From Bradyrhizobium sp. ISRA430 (GTDB lineage: Bacteria > Pseudomonadota > Alphaproteobacteria > Rhizobiales > Xanthobacteraceae), in the NCBI RefSeq assembly GCF_029909975.1, contig NZ_CP094516.1:6984501-7048500 (forward strand): a stretch of 64,000 nucleotides of DNA, written 5' to 3'. A program made the position numbers and the translations under genes. Below, in pieces: positions 1 to 9,760 of this stretch (positions within the stretch are counted from its first letter, which is position 1; each line of letters starts with the position of its first letter). The notes beneath the pieces are model-generated. The model did no database searches and was not told where the DNA came from. It worked only from the letters and a program-made list of their open reading frames with translations.

Positions 1-949
1 GAAGCGCGCTCCCTCACCCAAACATTTTGGCCAGGGAGGTCGTACTGTTGCATTCCACTCGCCGAACTCGTCCCTCACGGCCATTGCGCCAGTCAACATG
101 TGGGCTGAAGCGTGTCACGACGAAGCTCACCGTAACGTCTGCAATAAAAATGCCTGTCTCCGCGCCACCATTTAGCCCTTGATCTGATGGTGGGCCTGGC
201 CGGCAGGACAAATATGCGGACTTGCTGCAGTTGTCGGGCGCCGCAGACATTGAGCGGCTGTGGCGAGTTTGCGACAAATTGGCGGGCGCCGAACACGAGT
301 CTCCACGACTCGAGCCATTTCAGCGTCGCCTGGTTGCGTCCACACCTTAAGGAGCAGTGGGCCACGCCCTTCACCGCCAGGCGCTTGCCCCCACTCAGGG
401 CGCCTGCGGCGGTTTCTCGCGCGCGTGCAACATCACCATTTATAGGTGCTTCACTTACGGCCGCTCACGGGTCGCTCGCATCTGGCGACAATAAAGACCC
501 AGACCGTCCGTCATCCGTGCGTTCGGCGCCGCTCGCCGTGCATCTCGGCTATCTCCGGCGCGAGGGGGACCCCGCGACGGGGACAAGGCGCGGCGTATTC
601 GGCCCCGTGCCGACGATGCCGATCTCATGTTGTTCGGTGAGCGCTGCAAAGTTTCAAGGTCGTACATCTTGGTCAGCCACTTGGGGAGCTGTTAACGCAA
701 ATCAGTGACGCCTCACGTAGGAGCTACCGTTCGTGTGCCCGGACGGGCGAGCACGAATGCGGTCTACGTTTCTTCGCCAACGGACCGTTGGAATGAGAAT
801 TCACTCGTGTCCTGAATAAGGAAATTATCGTAATTCGTACACGCGGTGTTGAAGTCGCCGCTGAAATGTCCGCTTCGTCTAAGCGCGCCCTGACACGGCC
901 GCCATCTGCATGACGCTGAGCGTCAATAGCAGCCGGGACAAGGTTGGCC
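1..949. other. No intact gene; one short orphan reading frame
   Basis: No open frame here looks like a complete protein. The only stretch with protein-like composition is a stop-to-stop frame at 183-350 on the plus strand, about 50 residues containing DKYADLLQLSGAADIERLWR. It has no start codon or Shine-Dalgarno site and looks like the tail of a lost gene. I do not recognise the family. The rest is probably decayed island DNA. Confidence 0.4.
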
Positions 950-952
950 GTT

Positions 953-1157
953 CGTATTGCCTCACCTGAGGATGTAACATTCCGCTTGACCGATGTAGCT
1001 CCGGCTGTCAGTCGGAGGTTGCATCATGGCGCGCAGGATCGGAGGCACTGGAGACGTCGCGGAGTGGCCATTACACGCAGTGGCAGCCGCAGCTCCGGGA
1101 TCAGCGGCACCGCCGCGCCTGAATGATCGTCTCGGCTGCTTTGCGTCTGAGCGATCG
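953..1157 (+). repeat. Long imperfect direct repeat, copy A
   Basis: This stretch of about 200 bp, beginning GTATTGCCTCACCTGAGGAT, recurs in the same orientation as copy B (2272-2300 continued at 5242-5415). Matching blocks include CGCTTGACCGATGTAGCTCC, GCAGGATCGGAGG and TCTCGGCTGCTTTGC. The two copies bracket the first tts-box effector gene. No coding frame is shared by both copies, so this looks like a non-coding or decayed mobile-element repeat. Confidence 0.75.
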
Positions 1158-1337
1158 TTCTTCATCCAATCAGGCGAGCAGTTCGCTCCGCGGTTGCCGG
1201 ACCCTCACGTAGGTCGCGCTCTCGTCTGTTTTCGCGCTGGCGCGGCTACGGTTCAGGCGGAACGAGATTTGGCTCGGAGATGATCGCAACAGACGTGGCA
1301 GATGCGGCCGCGGGTTTGTCTCCCTTCTTCGACCTTT

Positions 1338-1365
1338 GTCAGCTTCTCGAAAGCCAGCCTCTTTA
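1338..1365 (+). promoter_or_regulatory. tts box (TtsI-dependent type III secretion promoter)
   Basis: The sequence GTCAGCTTCTCGAAAGCC, followed by a pyrimidine-rich stretch ending TTTA, matches the rhizobial tts-box consensus (GTCAG-TT-TCGAAAGCT core) closely. It lies 121 bp upstream of the start codon of the 1487 gene in the correct orientation. tts boxes are bound by the flavonoid- and NodD-responsive activator TtsI and drive type III secretion and effector genes. Confidence 0.85.
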
Positions 1366-1486
1366 ACATTCGAACTTGGCCTCTCGATGACGAAGCCGCC
1401 CATGTCTGAATTCGTAACGAACTTCAGCTCACTCCCTGGGGAGATCTTCAAGAGGCCTTTGTTCTCATAATAGAAAGGAGAGCTTT

Positions 1487-2062
1487 ATGGATCCGAACCC
1501 GATCAACAATGCCCGTTCACCAGAATCACCAACGGCGCACGTCTGGACACAGGAAGATCATGATTTGTTCAGTCAGATCATGAATGAAGCTGGACCATCA
1601 TCATCTGCTGCACCTGAGGAAGCGGTAGATGTCTCATTCGCCGCTCCCCAGAGATTTTCACACGGTTCGCAAATCGCGCCTGACTTCATGGTCGAAAGGC
1701 TGTTCCACCAGGGTCTCTTGCCGGACTCGGACCAGCCGACGATGACCTATGAAATCCGAGGTCACCGCTACACGGCCGGTTTGGATGGGTCCAATCGCGT
1801 TCTTCTTTTTCATAACCCTGCGGAGGACCAAGTGGTTGGGGCCGGCCGGGCGGGGCTACCGGAATTCGGAGCTTTCTGGACGGAGCACCGGCGCTTCGGA
1901 ACGCCGCTACCACAGCAATGGGCCACACCTGCCCTGATGGACAAGCTGCGCGAAGAAGGTTTCATGCCGACCGAAAATAACCCGACAACAATCCAGCTTA
2001 ACGGACGGGCCTACAAAGCCGAATTAGCCGAAGGAGGGTTCGTTAAGCTTACGCGGGTATGA
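1487..2062 (+). CDS. Putative type III secreted effector with two tandem ~60-residue repeats
   Basis: The product is 191 aa. The start is an ATG behind AAAGGAGAG, and the gene lies downstream of a tts box, so it is probably a secreted nodulation outer protein acting in the plant cell. The N-terminal ~50 residues are polar and Ser/Pro-rich, as expected for a type III signal. Two divergent copies of one module follow: residues ~55-112 (F-SHG, GLLPD-QP, Y-IRG-RYTA) and ~130-191 (F-GTP, GFMPT-NP, LNGRAYKAEL). The same module ends the effector at 13684-14802. It resembles the internal repeats of large Bradyrhizobium effectors of the NopD/Bel2-5 type, but the SUMO-protease domain of those proteins is absent. 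Secretion is inferred; no enzymatic motif is visible. Confidence 0.75.
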   Translation: MDPNPINNARSPESPTAHVWTQEDHDLFSQIMNEAGPSSSAAPEEAVDVSFAAPQRFSHGSQIAPDFMVERLFHQGLLPDSDQPTMTYEIRGHRYTAGLDGSNRVLLFHNPAEDQVVGAGRAGLPEFGAFWTEHRRFGTPLPQQWATPALMDKLREEGFMPTENNPTTIQLNGRAYKAELAEGGFVKLTRV

Positions 2063-2826
2063 GACGAAATCCGACGGTGAAGCGATCGCGCCGCTGCGGT
2101 CACTTTGGTTGGCCTTACCCGGATAGACAATTCACCGCTTAGCAGTGGATTGCTCGCGCCGCCAGTGGGTACGCATCATCGGACCCGCTGGCAGCGCACG
2201 AGATGCACGGTCATCCTGGCCATTTCGTCTGGGTGGTGCGGGACCCGTCATCCGGGCTGCAATATTGCCCCCCGTATTGCCTCACCTGAGGATGTTACTT
2301 GATCGTGTCCCTAGGCGTGGTGTAACTGGCGGTGGGACACCGCGTTCGCCGGCGAGGGCCGGACAAGTCAGCTGGCGATTGCCGGGAAGCTGACGGCGGG
2401 ATCATCGCTCAACGGCGCGATGGTTTCCAGCGTCATGTAGCGGGCGCGCTGGACGGCCCATTCATCATTCTGCTCGAGCAGGATCGCACCGACGAGGCGA
2501 ACGATGGCGTCCTCATTGGGGAAGATGCCGACCACCTCGGTGCGGCGCTTGATCTCGCCGTTGAGGCGCTCGATCGGGTTGGTCGAGTGCAGCTTGGTCC
2601 GATGCTGGGGCGGGAAGGTCATGTAGGCGAGCACATCGGTCTCGGCCTCGTCGAGGAAGCCGGCGAGCTTGGGGAGCTTGGGGCGGAGCTGGTCGGCGAC
2701 CTTTCGCCATTGGGTCTTTGCGGCCTCGGCATCGTCCTGGGCAAACGCGGTGGCGATGAAGGCGGAGACGACACGCCGGCCGCTCTTGCCGGCATGCGCG
2801 AGCGCGTTGCGCATGAAGTGGACGCG

Positions 2827-4338
2827 GGGGTCGTTGAAGAAGTGGCCAATAGATTTCGCGCGATGCAGCGACCGGCCCCGTCGTGGCCCTCGCATCAAAA
2901 CCCGCTACGGGGCGATCTGAAGCCGCAAACGCACTATGAGGACAATCCAAGGCAGAATAAGCGCAAGCAGAGCGGCTGCCAGCCGCTTCAGATTGATGGC
3001 GGCGGCCGTCAGGTAGGCTTGGATCTTCATGTTCGGTAGACCGCGCCGTATGGCGCGCGCTAGTCCGTGCCAGGTTTTGGCTTCGCCGTGGAAGCCCTCT
3101 GAGCGCCAGCGATGGCGTTGATAGAGCCGTCGATCCTGCTTACTCCATCGCTCGCGACGGCGGCGGGCGCGGAGCAGTGCCGGATAATCGTCACCGACAA
3201 CGACCGCTTTGTTAACTCGCCCTTTGGATAGGCAATCGCCCTTGAGCGGACACCGGGCGCAATCCTTCGCCTTCGAGTAAAAGAAACGGCCGTGCTTGAT
3301 GGGCCGCGCGGGGCGCAAGATACGTCCTCGCGGGCACTTCAAGATGTCGTTCTTGGCGTCGTACCGGAAGCGTCTGAGCGGTACGCGACTCTTGATTGGT
3401 TCGGCTTTAGCTGGGATCAGGGCATCGATGCCGCGCCGCTCGAGCGCACCGTAGACTTTAGCGTAGGCATATCCCGCGTCGGCGGTGACCACCTTGATGT
3501 CGATGCCCGCAATCGCTTCAACCTCATCGACTTGCGGCTCGATCATCTCCCCTTCGTTCGTTTGTCCAGTCGTGACCGCGACGTCCAGAATAACGCCGAC
3601 CTTGTCATCGACGGCAGTGTGCTGCTTGTAAGCGGGCTCCAGCCGCCGGTTTCGGGCATTGGTGGCCATTGTCGCATCCGGATCGGTGGTGCAGATCTTC
3701 TTGTACTTGCCGCTTTGCCGGCCCTTCCTCTCAGCCTCGCTTTCATCTTCGCTTTGATTCTCGCTCAGCACATCCACCACATGCTGCTCGGTGAGGCTGT
3801 CCCAACTCACGTTGGCGCGGATCAGCGACGCATCGATGTGAACCACTTCGGCTGTTGCGATCTTGGCCTTCAGGCAGGCCTCGACCGTGCGTTTAAAGAT
3901 CCTACGGAATCGCTCTTCGCCCCAGCGCTGGCGGATGCGCGTCAGGCTGGAATGGTGCGGTAGCTGCTCGTGCAGGCCATAACCAGCAAACCAGCGAATG
4001 GCGATGTTGACCTGAGCCTCACGCATCAGCTTGCGATCGTGTACGATGCCGGTGAGCAGACCCGCGAGCATCAGGCGTACCGCGGCTTCTGGATCGATGC
4101 CTGGCCGACCGTCGTTCGCGCAATAGCAGTCGGAGACCTCTTCCCTTAGCCAAGATAGGTCGAGCACACGATCGACCCGCGCCAGCACGTGCTCATCTGG
4201 GACGAGCTGTTTGAGCGAGCCAGTGATGAAGAGCTCCAACTGATCCCGCTCCTTGCGCCCCAGCATCTCGTTTGCTCCGCCGATCGCGAATCGCCGACGA
4301 AAACGAAATCAGCCAATTGCAGCTTTTTCAACGACCCC
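2827..4338 (-). mobile_element. IS1182-family insertion sequence nested in the IS256 element
   Basis: The element is 1512 bp with inverted ends GGGGTCGTTGAAGAAG (left) and GGGGTCGTTGAAAAAG (right, reverse complement). A 5-bp duplication, ACGCG, flanks it at 2822-2826 and 4339-4343. It contains a single full-length transposase gene. Confidence 0.9.
2905..4266 (-). CDS. IS1182-family transposase, full length
   Basis: The product is 453 aa and apparently intact. Recognisable DDE-transposase blocks are [25 protein letters not shown] (first Asp), [39 protein letters not shown] (second Asp), a [10 protein letters not shown] cysteine cluster, and [26 protein letters not shown] (terminal Glu). Length and domain order fit the family. 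It lies wholly inside the element defined by the inverted repeats, so it is probably still functional. Confidence 0.93.
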   Translation of the reverse strand: MLGRKERDQLELFITGSLKQLVPDEHVLARVDRVLDLSWLREEVSDCYCANDGRPGIDPEAAVRLMLAGLLTGIVHDRKLMREAQVNIAIRWFAGYGLHEQLPHHSSLTRIRQRWGEERFRRIFKRTVEACLKAKIATAEVVHIDASLIRANVSWDSLTEQHVVDVLSENQSEDESEAERKGRQSGKYKKICTTDPDATMATNARNRRLEPAYKQHTAVDDKVGVILDVAVTTGQTNEGEMIEPQVDEVEAIAGIDIKVVTADAGYAYAKVYGALERRGIDALIPAKAEPIKSRVPLRRFRYDAKNDILKCPRGRILRPARPIKHGRFFYSKAKDCARCPLKGDCLSKGRVNKAVVVGDDYPALLRARRRRERWSKQDRRLYQRHRWRSEGFHGEAKTWHGLARAIRRGLPNMKIQAYLTAAAINLKRLAAALLALILPWIVLIVRLRLQIAP

Positions 4339-5241
4339 ACGCGGCAACGCTGCCAGGAGGCGTTGAGCACCTTGGCGACGGTGGCCTTGATGCCCTCATG
4401 GGCATCAGACACGACCAGCTTGACGCCGCGTAGGCCGCGGCGCGCGAGCTTGCGCAGGAACGCGGTCCAGAACGTCTCGGCCTCGGACGGGCCAATATCC
4501 ATGCCGAGAACTTCGCGCCGGCCGTCACTGTTGACGCCGACCGCGACAATCACCGCGACCGAGACGATGCGGCCCTGCTGGCGCACCTTCACGTAGGTGG
4601 CGTCGATCCACAAATACGGCCAGTCGCCCTCGATCGGACGGGCGAGGAACGCCTTCACCTTATCGTCGATCTCGGCGCAGAGCCGGCTCACCTGGCTCTT
4701 GGAGATGCCGCTCATGCCCATGGCCTGCACGAGATCGTCGACCGAGCGGGTCGAGACGCCCTGCACGTAGGCTTCCTGCACCACCGCGGTAAGCGCCTTC
4801 TCGGCCATGCGACGGGGCTCCAGGAAGCCGGGGAAGTAGGAGCCCTTGCGCAGCTTGGGGATGCGCAGTTCGACCGCGCCGGCGCGGGTCTCCCAAATGC
4901 GGTCGCGGTAGCCGTTGCGCTGGGCCAGGCGCTCGGGGCTCTTCTCGCCATAGGCGGCTCCGGTCTGGCTTTCCACTTCCAGCTCCATCAGGCGCTGGGC
5001 GGCAAAGCCGATCATCTCGCGCAGCAGATCCGCATCAGGGGTCTTCTCCACGAGCGTCCGCAGGTTCATCATCTCGTCGGTCATCGGTGGTTCCTCGAAT
5101 CAGGTTGGTGTCAGCAACCCGACCCTACCGGCGAATCGCCGGTGACCACCGCAAAGCCGTCCGCCCGCTACGGCGCTATTGTAGGGCGCGCGTGCGGACG
5201 GCTTTGCTCTACCGAGCTACACCATCACTGGGGACACGACC

Positions 5242-5415
5242 TGTTACTTTCGCTTGACCGATGTAGCTCCGGCTGTCGGCCAGTCCGAGGTTGCACCATA
5301 GCACGCAGGATCGGAGGACTGGAGACGCCGCGGAATGCCTATTACACGCGGCCAGCGCCGCACATTTAGCCGCGCGCCGGATGATCCTCTCGGCTGCTTT
5401 GCCTCTGAGCGATCT
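5242..5415 (+). repeat. Long imperfect direct repeat, copy B (right part)
   Basis: This is the continuation of copy B, whose left 29 bp lie at 2272-2300 on the far side of the IS256 element. It matches copy A (953-1157) through GCTTGACCGATGTAGCTCCG, CGCAGGATCGGAGG and CTCGGCTGCTTTGC to TCTGAGCGATC. Copies A and B therefore bracket the 1487 effector gene as a cassette. Confidence 0.72.
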
Positions 5416-6796
5416 CAACAAGCGCTGCACGATGGTGTGCTTGCGGTGGGCCGAGCTGTCCGGTGTTGCTCAGCGAGGCGGAGACTTGCCAGCGCGCTCA
5501 GACGGGGCTACTCGGCCACCAACCAGCGCTCGATGTCGGCTGGGCTCGCGCAAATTGGGCAGCGAAACCGGTGACCGTGCAAGGCATACGCGGGAGCGGC
5601 GTAGGCGGTGCCGGTGCGAGCCTACATGGTCTTGGCGGGCGCGGAGGTATTCTCAAGGAGGTCGCAGCAAAGGTCACGTAGCTGCAACGATCGTCGCGAG
5701 TGGCGCAGTCGCTTTGCGTAGCAGTGAGATTGCGCGAGCGTATCGGATGGGAATCCTGTCAAATGGCACTACCAGATCTGGGCGTTTTGCAAGCACTGCC
5801 TCCTCCGTAGGATCACAGCAAAATCGCATGCACATAGGCGTGTGCAAACAGCTTCGAACCGCGGAAAAGAGCGCTATGACTAACATCAATCTCAGCTCCC
5901 CGTCTATTGCAGGTGCACGCGGCGGACAGCGAGCCATCACCGACCAAATAGTCCTTAAATGGAGAGCGCTGGCCCCGAGACATCGAGGTTTCCAGATGAT
6001 ACGAGGAATGAAGCCGATGGCGCGGATGGCTGTAGCAAGAAGGCGCGCGCTCGCCATGTACGATCTCGACCGGTGCTGCGCAATCTGGTGGCTCTATCGT
6101 CTCCATTTCGGGTTCACCCGCGACGTGATGTTGGGGCTCGTCGCGGTCACGGTTGCTCAGAAGAGATCCCGCTGCGGAATTTAGGAATCGTGGCGTCGAG
6201 CGCCTTCCATAAGGCTCGGCCACCGAACCTACCGCAGGTTACGCGTTTGGCTGGCGGACAAAAGCGTTGCTCAACGCTAATCGCCTCGAGTCTCTCCCCA
6301 GCCAACAAAGCGGCAAATCACATCGAGTACCGGCGGCCTGCGCAGGGGCGCTGATGGTGCCGGCAAACGCGACCAGCAGGCCGCGAAGTTCGAACCTGTG
6401 CTCGCACTTCACACCACAACTTGAAACCGGTCGACGGATGATCCTGCCCACAGCCGAGTTGTGAGTGGCCGAACGGTGGCGCAAGCGATCGTCGAGGATC
6501 TACGTACTGCGACGATGAGCAAGGCGGCCGCTGCGCAACATGCCGTCCTTACTAAGAACCGATTGTCAGGTTTGAGATTGTCAGGTTTGAGCCGGACGTC
6601 CAAAAGTCGACACTTACATGGGTCGGAAACGCCTGGAGAACCTTCAATTTTCAAGCGGCACGCTGCTTGCTCCATCGAAAGCCAGCGGACGCAATTCCCG
6701 CATGCCCGCGCTTTGAAGCCGAGTATGCATCTTCCGAATGCTTCCACTCACCTAGCAAGACGCTCAAGTCCGGCTGGCTAACTTCAGGACACTCCC
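5416..6796. other. 1.4 kb without a supportable gene
   Basis: All frames here are short, mutually overlapping and of low-complexity composition. None starts behind a convincing Shine-Dalgarno site or shows a motif I know. It is best read as decayed island DNA between the direct repeat and the peptidase gene. The end of the stretch must hold the promoter of the 6797 gene, but no clear -35/-10 pair was found. Confidence 0.5.
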
Positions 6797-8920
6797 ATGA
6801 AAAATTCGCTTTTTCTCGCCGCGTCACTATCCATGAGCTGTTTGATGGCCGCGGGACTGTCCCAGACGCTAGCGCCTGCGACAGGCGCTGAGGATCCTTT
6901 TCTTTGGCTTGAGGAGATCGAAGGGCCGCGCGCATTGGCTTGGGCTCACACCGAGAACGACAAGACACTCAGCGCGCTCCAATCCGATCCACGTTACCAG
7001 CGCTTTTACGGGGAGGCGCTCCACGTTCTTCAGGCCAAGGACCGGATTCCGTACGTCTCATTGGGACGGCGCGGTCTCGATAATTTCTGGCAGGACGAGA
7101 ACCAGGTGCGCGGCGTCTTGCGGCGCACGACGCTTGAAAGCTATCGCACCCAGAGCCCGCGATGGGAGACCATCCTCGACGTGGATGCTCTCGCTGACGC
7201 GGACAAGAAGAACTGGGTCCTTAAAGGGGTGAGCTGCCTTCCGCCCGAAGAGCGCCTATGCTTGCTCAACCTGTCCGAGGGCGGAAAAGACGCTGTGTTC
7301 GTCCGTGAGTTCGACGCAGTTGCCAAAACCTTCGTCACGAACGGCTTCGAACTTCCCGAAGGAAAACAGGAGGTCACTTGGGTAAACAGCGACACGGTCC
7401 TAATTGCACGAGATTGGGGCGAAGGGACCATGACACAAGCCGGTTACCCTTTCGTTGTGAAGGAGCTCAAGCGCGCTCAGTCGCTCGCGGAAGCGCGCGA
7501 GGTCTTCCGTGGCGAGGCGACCGATGTCGGGGCCACTCCATTCGTGCTGCGCGACAGTGAAGGCAGGATCCATGCGACCGGCGCCGTGCGCGACATCAGT
7601 TCGTTCGAGCATGAGTATGTGCTCTTTGGGCCCGAGCCGATTAAGCTCAATCTGCCAAAGAAGGCAGCCATCGGCGGCATCGCCAGTGGTCGCCTGCTGG
7701 TGACGCTCAACGAAGACTGGATGCCACCGTCCGGAGACACCCCCTTCTCAGCCGGCTCGATCATCTCGTATGACCTGGCCGAATGGAAGCAGGATCCGCT
7801 GCGCGCCAGACCCACGCTCGTTTTCAAGCCTGGGCCTCGACAAGCGCTCAGCAGATTCACCGCCACAAGAAACTTGTTGATCCTGACGATTCTCGACAAT
7901 GTTCAGAGTAAGGCGTTCGTCTACAAGTACCATCAGGGCGCTTGGCGGGCCACGCCGATCCCGCTTCCAGAGAATGCGAGTGTCGGTCTGGCTGCAGCAT
8001 CGCATGAAACGGACGAGGCGATGTTCACGGTCTCCAGCTTTCTTAGCCCGACGATGCTCTGGTACTTCGACGCTGCAACCGAACGCCTTGAGACACTGAA
8101 GGCGACACCTCCTAGGTTCGACGCCTCGAGACTTGTCGTCGAACAATTCGAGGCAATCTCGCGCGATGGCACCCGCATTCCTTACTTTCTGCTACGACCC
8201 AAGAGCGCAAGGTTTGACGGATCAACTCCAACGCTTCTCTATGGCTATGGTGGGTTTCAGACTCCGCTCGTCCCCTCTTACGTGGGCCTCACCGGACGAC
8301 TCTGGCTCGAGCAGGGCAACGCGTATGTTGTGGCGAACCTGCGCGGCGGGGGTGAGTTCGGGCCCCAATGGCACCAGACTGCCCAAGGAGCAACGAAGCA
8401 GCGCACATGGGATGATTTTATCGCCGTCGCGGAGGACTTGATCCGGCGCAAAATCACTTCTCCCCGCCGGCTGGGCGTAGTCGGCGGTAGCCAAGGAGGC
8501 CTCCTGGTAGGGACCGCAATCACCCAACGACCCGAGCTCTTCAATGCGGCCATCTTACAGGTTCCGCTGTTCGACATGGTTCGGTTCACCAAGCTGGGCG
8601 CCGGAGCCTCCTGGATCGGCGAGTATGGCGATCCCACCATTCCCGAACAGCGCAAGTGGCTCGAGGCCTACTCGCCCTATCAGAGGTTGGTGCCAGGCAA
8701 GACCTACCCGGCCCCCTTCATTCTCACGTCCACAAAGGACGACCGCGTGCATCCAGCGCATGGCCGCAAGGCAGCGGCGAGGCTCGCTGCGTTGGGCCAA
8801 CCGTACCTCTACTATGAGAATACCGACGGGGGGCATAGCGCCGCCGCCAACCTCATTGAACAGGCACGCCGGATCTCTTTAGAATATACTTATGCATCCC
8901 GGCGGCTTGTCGATGAGTGA
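6797..8920 (+). CDS. Secreted prolyl oligopeptidase family serine peptidase (S9A)
   Basis: The product is 707 aa and starts with a hydrophobic signal peptide (residues ~1-31, ending near ATGAED), so it is probably exported. The N-terminal half is the beta-propeller typical of S9A enzymes (DPFLWLEEI start, WAHTEN). The C-terminal alpha/beta-hydrolase domain has the nucleophile motif GGSQGG with Ser565, the acid in TKDDRVHP (Asp648 or Asp649) and the catalytic His680 in DGGHSAA. Family members cleave short proline-containing peptides. The gene stands alone, with no operon partner on either side, and is one of the few intact genes in the first 16 kb. A role in degrading plant or host peptides is conceivable but not shown. 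Confidence 0.93.
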   Translation: MKNSLFLAASLSMSCLMAAGLSQTLAPATGAEDPFLWLEEIEGPRALAWAHTENDKTLSALQSDPRYQRFYGEALHVLQAKDRIPYVSLGRRGLDNFWQDENQVRGVLRRTTLESYRTQSPRWETILDVDALADADKKNWVLKGVSCLPPEERLCLLNLSEGGKDAVFVREFDAVAKTFVTNGFELPEGKQEVTWVNSDTVLIARDWGEGTMTQAGYPFVVKELKRAQSLAEAREVFRGEATDVGATPFVLRDSEGRIHATGAVRDISSFEHEYVLFGPEPIKLNLPKKAAIGGIASGRLLVTLNEDWMPPSGDTPFSAGSIISYDLAEWKQDPLRARPTLVFKPGPRQALSRFTATRNLLILTILDNVQSKAFVYKYHQGAWRATPIPLPENASVGLAAASHETDEAMFTVSSFLSPTMLWYFDAATERLETLKATPPRFDASRLVVEQFEAISRDGTRIPYFLLRPKSARFDGSTPTLLYGYGGFQTPLVPSYVGLTGRLWLEQGNAYVVANLRGGGEFGPQWHQTAQGATKQRTWDDFIAVAEDLIRRKITSPRRLGVVGGSQGGLLVGTAITQRPELFNAAILQVPLFDMVRFTKLGAGASWIGEYGDPTIPEQRKWLEAYSPYQRLVPGKTYPAPFILTSTKDDRVHPAHGRKAAARLAALGQPYLYYENTDGGHSAAANLIEQARRISLEYTYASRRLVDE

Positions 8921-9639
8921 GGTCGAGGACTAAGATCTACTTCAATGATGACGATTGGCGGACGACGTTATCGGCAGCGGCGTCAGCAAGCCCGTCTTTG
9001 CTCATTCTCCGCAGACTATGGTATCGCCCTGGGGATGAATCCGAGCGATCAGCTACGCCCTCACTCTCGCCTATCAGTCCGGGTAGGTCACTCAAGGCCG
9101 ATTTCTCGTTAATACCCACGAGGCCTTCCGTGTGAACAGCCCTCAGGGGCAAAGCCGGTGCGTTAGCCTCTTGATTCCGAGGCTAACTTCATTGGCAGTG
9201 CGGATGCGGATAGGGATAGCGCCTTGACTGAGAGCATGTCTGAGTGGTTGCAGGAATTTCCGTGGCAGATTGAGCGGATATTGATAACCCACACGCACCA
9301 TTGACCGACTGCGCAAAGACCTGTCAGCTTGCGGTAAGCTATCACAGATACAGAGCCCTTTGGGGTTAGCGGGATGTGGCAGGGACAGCGCTATTGCTCC
9401 AGATCGATCAGCGCCGAGTCACCTTTCCGCTAGTCTCAACGGCAGTGCGGATGTGGTAGGGACTAGTTGGCCTGGCTTCAGCCCCGGGTGGGTTAGGACC
9501 GAGCCGCACCCGCACTGTTTTACATCTCGCTCCGACCGATCGCGGTGGCTATCTCGACAAGCTTCGCAGGTACTCTGGCGAAGGTCGGTACACCACCTGA
9601 AAAGCTGAGGGCCACGTGCTTCCATTTCTGCCGCGACGC
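8921..9639. other. Gap with decayed sequence and a short repeated block
   Basis: No gene is supported. A 13-bp block, GGCAGTGCGGATG, occurs at 9194-9206 and 9441-9453, each followed by a similar TAGGGA stretch. A degenerate tts-box-like sequence lies at 9323-9350 (listed separately). Confidence 0.45.
9323..9350 (+). promoter_or_regulatory. Degenerate tts-box-like sequence
   Basis: GTCAGCTTGCGGTAAGCT matches the tts-box core at 15 of 18 positions by eye and ends in TA at the expected distance. The three mismatches fall in the central TCGAA block. No effector-like gene follows: the next gene, at 9761, is a transposon passenger type. It may be a relic promoter of a lost effector or a chance match. 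Confidence 0.3.
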
Positions 9640-9756
9640 GCGCAATGAGTGGCGTTGGACACTACATACCGCCACGAGAGCCGCCTGAATCGCGAGTTCG
9701 GCCGCAAGCGCTTCGGCGATGAAGGCTATGCCATGGAAGAGTTGGTCCGAGGCTGG
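9640..9756 (+). pseudogene. ArdC-type antirestriction protein, C-terminal fragment
   Basis: The frame reads HESRLNREFGRKRFGDEGYA then MEELV. This is the region just after the zincin HELxH site of ArdC-like (DUF1738) proteins carried by conjugative elements. Everything before and after it is missing. About 35 residues survive, so it is a fragment marking former plasmid or ICE DNA. Confidence 0.6.
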
Positions 9757-9760
9757 CAGC

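Larger units (their letters stand above)
2368..5084 (-). pseudogene. IS256-family transposase, split by a nested insertion
   Basis: The N-terminal part (5084 down to 4339) carries typical mutator-type transposase sequence: [44 protein letters not shown]. It breaks at the family's WQRCRVHFMRN motif. The C-terminal part resumes at 2821 with VHFMRNALAHAGK and runs to 2368, including TNPIERLNGEIKRRTEVVGIF. Joining the halves minus one target duplication gives 1200 nt, in frame, for an intact 399-aa protein. The gene is therefore broken only by the insertion and has not otherwise decayed, so the event looks recent. Confidence 0.93.
2301..5241 (-). mobile_element. IS256-family insertion sequence, interrupted by an IS1182-family element
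   Basis: The ends carry inverted repeats (left GATCGTGTCCC, right reverse complement GGTCGTGTCCC, with GGTGTA shared further in). They are flanked by an 8-bp target duplication, TGTTACTT, at 2293-2300 and 5242-5249, the length usual for IS256. Removing the nested element (2827-4338) and one copy of its 5-bp duplication leaves about 1.42 kb, normal for the family. The element has landed in copy B of the direct repeat. Confidence 0.92.

Noticed and set aside
2332..3039. 235-codon plus-strand frame over the IS256/IS1182 junction
   Set aside because: It is antisense to two recognisable transposases and crosses an insertion boundary.
5195..5240. tRNA-like stretch (reverse strand GGTGTAGCTCGGTAGAGCA resembles a D-arm)
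   Set aside because: It is the terminal sequence of the IS256 element; no anticodon arm, T-arm or acceptor pairing follows.
9194..9453. Possible CRISPR-like repeats (two copies of GGCAGTGCGGATG)
   Set aside because: Only two copies 247 bp apart, with no regular spacing and no cas genes.
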